From assembly GCA_035570275.1 (NCBI GenBank), contig DATMNI010000097.1:1-15559 (forward strand): a stretch of DNA of 15,559 bases, read 5' to 3'. A program made the translations under genes and the position numbers. Below the pieces are notes generated by a model. It saw nothing but the letters and a program-made list of their open reading frames with translations, was not told the origin of the DNA and ran no database searches. Of the stretch, positions 12,841 through 15,559 are shown in pieces. Source of the stretch: DATMNI01 sp035570275. Lineage in GTDB: Bacteria > Acidobacteriota > Terriglobia > Bryobacterales > Bryobacteraceae. Every line of letters begins with the position of its first letter. Position 1 is the first letter of the stretch.

Positions 12841-14813
12841 GCCGCGAAAGCCATCCGATCCGCGACCGTACTCGCGCTTTGGCGAGCGAGGGAGCGGTGC
12901 TCGTCCCCCCTCCGATCCGCGACCGTACTCGCCCTTTGGCGAGCGAGGGAGCGGTGTTCGTCCCCCCTCAGAGCCGCGACCGTACTCGCGCTTTGGCGAG
13001 CGAGGGAGCGGTGCTCGTTCCCCCTCTGAGCCGCGATCGTGAGGGAGCGGTGCTCGTTCCCCCTCTGAGCCGCGACCGTGAGGGAGCGGCGCTCGTTTCC
13101 CCTCTGAGCCGCGACTTGTCGCTCGATCGTACTCGCGCTCTGGCGAGCACTCGCGCTTTGGCGAGCACTCGCGCTTTGGCGAGCACTCGCGCTCTGGCGA
13201 GCAAGGGAGCGGTGCGTGTCCACCATCCGAGCCGCGACCGTACTCGCGCTTTGGCGAGCGAGGGAGCGGTGCTCGTCGCCCTCGCCCTCGTCCTGGCCAA
13301 CCTCCTGGTGTACGGCCAGTTGGTCCACAGCCAGTTCCTCGCGTTTGACGACAACCTGTATGTAACCGATAACGCCATCGTAAAGGCGGGGCTCACCTGG
13401 AAGGGCGTGGTGTTTGCCTTTACCAGCGTCAGCTACTTTTACTGGCATCCGTTGACCTGGCTCTCCCACATGCTGGACGCCCAACTGTTTGGCGGAGCCG
13501 CCGGGTTCCACCACCTGACCAGCGTCGCAATACACGTGCTCAACAGCCTGCTGGTGTTCGCCGTGTTCCGCTGGAGCACCGGCGCGTTCTGGCGGAGCGC
13601 CGTGCTCGCGGCCCTGTTCGCCCTCCATCCGCAGCACGTGGAATCCGTAGCCTGGATTGCCGAGCGCAAAGATGTTTTGAGCGCTTTCTTTTGGCTCTGT
13701 GCCACCGCCGCCTACCTCTGGTATACGGAGCGCCGCTCGGGCAGTCGCTACGCGTTGCTGGTGGCCGCCTTCCTGATGGCCCTGATGGCCAAGCCCATGG
13801 CGCTAACGCTGCCGTTGGTGTTGTTGCTGATGGATTACTGGCCTTTGCAGCGGTTCCGGCCGGGCGAGCACGGCCGCCTGGTCTTGGGCCGCCTGATCTT
13901 GGAAAAACTCCCGCTCGCCGCCCTCTCCCTGGGGTCTGCAGTGGTCACTTATGTCGGCCAGCGGAACATGGGCGCGTTGCGGACGTTAGCCGCGGTTCCC
14001 TTTACCGTCAAAATCTCCAACGCCCTGCTCAACTACGTAAAGTACCTTCGGGACTTTCTTTGGCCGCAAGGGTTGGCCATCCTGTACCCGCTCGATCGCT
14101 CCACGCCAGTCTGGCAGGGTTGGGCCGCTGGTCTGTTGCTGGCCGCCATCAGTGTGGCGGTGCTGCGGGCTCGAAAGCGGCATCCCTACCTGGTGGCCGG
14201 CTGGCTGTGGTGGTTGGTGGTGCTGCTGCCCACCATCGGCCTGGTAAGTGTGGGCGGCGTGTCGCGAGCCGATCGCTTCATGTATCTGCCGTCGCTTGGA
14301 TTGCTTACTTGCGTGGTGTGGGGTGCGGCGGACTGGCTGCAAGAATGGCCGCGCCGATTCCCGCGTGTTGGTCATAAGCTGACCGCAACCGTGGCCGCAA
14401 CGCTAGCTGGCTTGGCGATCGCCCTGTGCGGCCTGTGTTCTTACCGCCAGACCGGCTATTGGCGCGATACCGTCACGGTCTTCCAACGCGCCGACGCCGT
14501 AACCCGCAACAATATGGTGGCCTACTACACTCTCGGCAACGAATACAACAATCAGCGTCGAATCCCGGAGGCCATCCGGCAATACCGCCGGGCGTTGCAG
14601 GTGGACCCGCGCTATCCGGAGGCTCTATACGGGCTCGGCTTCTCACTGGAGCAACTGGGACAGCCATCCGAGGCCGCGGCTCTGTTTTCCGCCGCCGTCG
14701 AGGCCAAGCCCGGCTATGCGTTGGCCTGGTTGCATCTTGGTCGCGCCCTCATGCAGACCGGACACCGCGAGGAAGGCGAAAAAGCGCTGGCGAAAGCGGC
14801 GCAGTTGAAGTAG
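12837..14813 (+). CDS. TMTC-like membrane protein: GT-C-type transmembrane region plus C-terminal TPRs, with a repeat-built N-terminus
   Basis: The core from about residue 145 resembles bacterial relatives of eukaryotic TMTC1-4, which are GT-C-fold O-mannosyltransferases. The first membrane span (VALALVLANLLVYGQ) is followed by an acidic loop FDDNLYVTDN, then YWHPLTWLSHMLDAQLFGG, LFALHPQHVESVAWIAERKD and AKPMALTLPLVLLLMDYW. Several more hydrophobic spans run to about residue 540, and about three TPR units make up the C-terminus (YYTLGNEYNNQRRIPEAIRQ…, YGLGFSLEQLGQPSEAAALF, LGRALMQTGHREEGEKAL). Sugar transfer is inferred, not shown. GTG 12837 overlaps the glmM stop. The first ~144 residues are low-complexity repeats (SRDREGAVLVPP, TRALAS) encoded by the minisatellite and are not part of the family fold. 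An in-frame GTG at 13269 would give a 514-aa protein starting at the first span, but AGGGAG lies only 2 nt before it. Which start is used is open. Confidence 0.85.
   Translation: MSRESHPIRDRTRALASEGAVLVPPPIRDRTRPLASEGAVFVPPQSRDRTRALASEGAVLVPPLSRDREGAVLVPPLSRDREGAALVSPLSRDLSLDRTRALASTRALASTRALASTRALASKGAVRVHHPSRDRTRALASEGAVLVALALVLANLLVYGQLVHSQFLAFDDNLYVTDNAIVKAGLTWKGVVFAFTSVSYFYWHPLTWLSHMLDAQLFGGAAGFHHLTSVAIHVLNSLLVFAVFRWSTGAFWRSAVLAALFALHPQHVESVAWIAERKDVLSAFFWLCATAAYLWYTERRSGSRYALLVAAFLMALMAKPMALTLPLVLLLMDYWPLQRFRPGEHGRLVLGRLILEKLPLAALSLGSAVVTYVGQRNMGALRTLAAVPFTVKISNALLNYVKYLRDFLWPQGLAILYPLDRSTPVWQGWAAGLLLAAISVAVLRARKRHPYLVAGWLWWLVVLLPTIGLVSVGGVSRADRFMYLPSLGLLTCVVWGAADWLQEWPRRFPRVGHKLTATVAATLAGLAIALCGLCSYRQTGYWRDTVTVFQRADAVTRNNMVAYYTLGNEYNNQRRIPEAIRQYRRALQVDPRYPEALYGLGFSLEQLGQPSEAAALFSAAVEAKPGYALAWLHLGRALMQTGHREEGEKALAKAAQLK
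12858..13275 (+). repeat. Nested minisatellite: seven 39-bp units with 0, 1 or 4 copies of an 18-bp cassette
   Basis: The basic unit is about 39 bp (for example around 13031-13069: GCCGCGATCGTGAGGGAGCG and following), encoding SRDREGAVLVPPL. The 18-bp cassette ACTCGCGCTTTGGCGAGC (imperfect palindrome, CTCGC/GCGAG stem, encoding TRALAS) sits at one fixed point, between CGACCGT and GAGGGAG. Cassettes lie at 12870-12887, 12927-12944, 12984-13001, four in tandem at 13131-13202, and 13242-13259. Counts per unit are 1,1,1,0,0,4,1. Unit and cassette lengths are both multiples of three, so the frame survives every copy-number change. Confidence 0.92.
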
Positions 14814-14841
14814 GACAGACCATCGTAGTTTGTGGTCTGTC
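14814..14841 (+). terminator. Hairpin directly after the TMTC-like stop codon; possible terminator
   Basis: GACAGACCA (14814-14822) pairs perfectly with TGGTCTGTC (14833-14841) across a 10-nt loop, starting at the first base after the TAG. No T-run follows, so it is a weak case for intrinsic termination. It could equally be an interspersed palindrome protecting the 3' end. Confidence 0.4.
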
Positions 14842-14847
14842 AGCCTT

Positions 14848-15066
14848 CAGCTTTCAGCTTTCGGCTTTCAGGCGGCCTGCGGGCGCCCGTGGCTTAGTCG
14901 GTCATTTCAGAAATACGCCGACGTATCTGGGAAACCGCTTGCTAACGCGCGCGGCTCCGATTCATGCGCGCGGCTCCGATCAGAGCCGCGACGGTCACGG
15001 AGCGGTTGCCTCGAAATACGAGAGGGTATTTGGGAAAGAGTGTACTTAGCTGACCGCTGAAAGCTG
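14848..15066. repeat. Repeat cluster bounded by an 11-bp inverted repeat
   Basis: CAGCTTTCAGC (14848-14858) and its exact complement GCTGAAAGCTG (15056-15066) bracket about 200 bp. Inside are two 25-bp copies, at 14910-14934 and 15013-15037, of the form GAAATACG…GTAT.TGGGAAA; each can fold as a small hairpin. There is also a CGCGGCTC/GAGCCGCG hairpin (14969-14990) and one diverged copy of the upstream minisatellite unit (GAGCCGCGACGGTCACGGAG, 14983-15002, then CGGT). No coding function is seen. Confidence 0.7.
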
Positions 15067-15137
15067 CGTCTGGTTTCGGCTCATCGTCCCAGGGCGCCAT
15101 GAGCTCGCGGCCGGCGTCAATTGGCGTGGGTCGAAAC
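15067..15137. other. Remainder of the spacer before the M14 gene; nothing recognised
   Basis: Together with the repeats above, this completes the 391-bp gap after the TMTC-like gene. I see no gene, RNA or clear structure in this part. Confidence 0.4.
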
Positions 15138-15166
15138 TTGCGTGCGGCCCACCCATGGCTTATAAA
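15138..15166 (+). promoter_or_regulatory. Sigma-70-like promoter for the M14 peptidase gene
   Basis: TTGCGT (15138-15143) and TATAAA (15161-15166) are separated by exactly 17 nt. Transcription would start near 15173, giving a leader of about 30 nt that contains the strong GGGAGGG site at 15189-15195. This is the best promoter match in the window. Confidence 0.55.
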
Positions 15167-15204
15167 GGGTAGACACATCGCGATCTCAGGGAGGGATGCA
15201 GCCC

Positions 15205-15559
15205 ATGACATGCCGCTTTGCTTCATACGGGAGTGCGTTGTTGCTGGTCGCCCTAGCTTCCGGCCCTGCCGTCTCGCCGGCGCTGGCGCAAGCTAGAAAA
15301 GGTAAGTCTGCGCCGCCACCCGCCGCCGCGCCGGCGCCGCAAAAGGTGGATGAGGAGTATACCAGGCTCATCAAGGAGTACCTGCAGGATCCGCGCATCA
15401 CCACGGAACTGGTGGACCACATGCCGGCCTCGGACACCGTGCCCTCGCCGCTCAAATTCCTGGGACGCATCCCCGGCAAGCCCGGCGAACTCACCTATGC
15501 CAAGGACATCTACCGCTACTACGATGCCCTGGCCAAAGCCTCGCCGCGCGCCAGATTCT
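15205..15559 (+). CDS. Secreted M14-family zinc carboxypeptidase, N-terminal part (partial)
   Basis: The first 118 codons of a gene that runs off the right edge. From ATG 15205 the protein starts MTCRFASYGSALLLVALASG with a signal peptide ending near PALAQA, so it is probably exported. A Pro/Ala-rich linker (SAPPPAAAPAPQ) follows. Then comes a region typical of the segment before the catalytic domain in acidobacterial-type M14 peptidases: EEYTRLIKEYLQDPRITTEL, VDHMPASDTVPSPLKFLGR, and LTYAKDIYRYYDALAKASPR. The zinc-binding HxxE motif would come later and is outside the window, so the family call rests on this leader region. An in-frame ATG at 15196 abuts the GGGAGGG site; 15205 gives a workable 9-10 nt spacing and is preferred. 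Confidence 0.82.
   Translation, partial: MTCRFASYGSALLLVALASGPAVSPALAQARKGKSAPPPAAAPAPQKVDEEYTRLIKEYLQDPRITTELVDHMPASDTVPSPLKFLGRIPGKPGELTYAKDIYRYYDALAKASPRARF

Noticed and set aside
12858..13275. CRISPR array
   Set aside because: Units are nearly contiguous, the segments between repeats are themselves repeated rather than unique spacers, the cassette count varies, and no cas gene is present.
12498..13637. Minus-strand frame with repeated RQSAS and AQRGNEHRSL-type peptides
   Set aside because: This is just the minisatellite read on the other strand, overlapping the end of glmM and the TMTC-like gene. The repeats lack stops in several frames.

Overview
The window looks like a chromosomal segment of a GC-rich, free-living Gram-negative bacterium. 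My best guess is Acidobacteriota, in the Solibacter/Bryobacter neighbourhood. That rests on the protein flavour (a secreted M14 carboxypeptidase, a TMTC-like membrane TPR protein) and on many small interspersed palindromic and in-frame repeats of a kind I associate with that group. It is recall and inference, not a search result.

Layout. (1) 1-1076, minus strand: the str ribosomal operon rpsL-rpsG-fusA, with fusA cut off by the window edge and a foldable rpsL leader at 1074-1119. (2) 1077-1569: a spacer with no gene I can support. (3) 1570-3081, plus: a secreted-domain MscS-family mechanosensitive channel, followed at 3095-3298 by REP-like palindromes inside a 70-bp tandem repeat. (4) 3501-9344, plus: an accessory defence island showing decay or rearrangement. 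It holds an HsdM methylase reduced to 117 aa by an in-frame internal deletion, a 1427-aa HsdS-HsdR fusion, a YgjP-like metallopeptidase, an intact HicB antitoxin and a HicA toxin gene broken by four frame changes. (5) 9345-9811: a non-coding stretch with an inverted repeat and a 7-bp tandem repeat. (6) 9812-14813, plus: cdaA-cdaR-glmM, the conserved c-di-AMP/cell-wall precursor cluster, then a TMTC-like GT-C/TPR membrane protein whose start overlaps the glmM stop and whose N-terminus is built from a nested minisatellite. (7) 14814-15204: hairpins, repeat copies and a promoter-like site, leading into (8) a partial secreted M14 carboxypeptidase running off the right edge.

The most interesting part is the hsd operon. 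The S-R fusion can be explained at base level: the normal HsdS tail (GMMHNLLTGRIRLV, then stop) is still present, but out of frame, directly above the HsdR start codon. A deletion of 14 nt (or another length of 3k+2) would fuse the two proteins. Upstream, HsdM has lost its whole methyltransferase core but keeps both ends in frame. Either this is a dead system, with methylase and toxin partners both broken, or it is an unusual methylase-less S-R fusion. The second theme is repeats growing inside genes: PEILIG three times in GlmM, a duplicated ribosome-binding site before glmM, and an 18-bp cassette nested in 39-bp units at the start of the TMTC-like protein.
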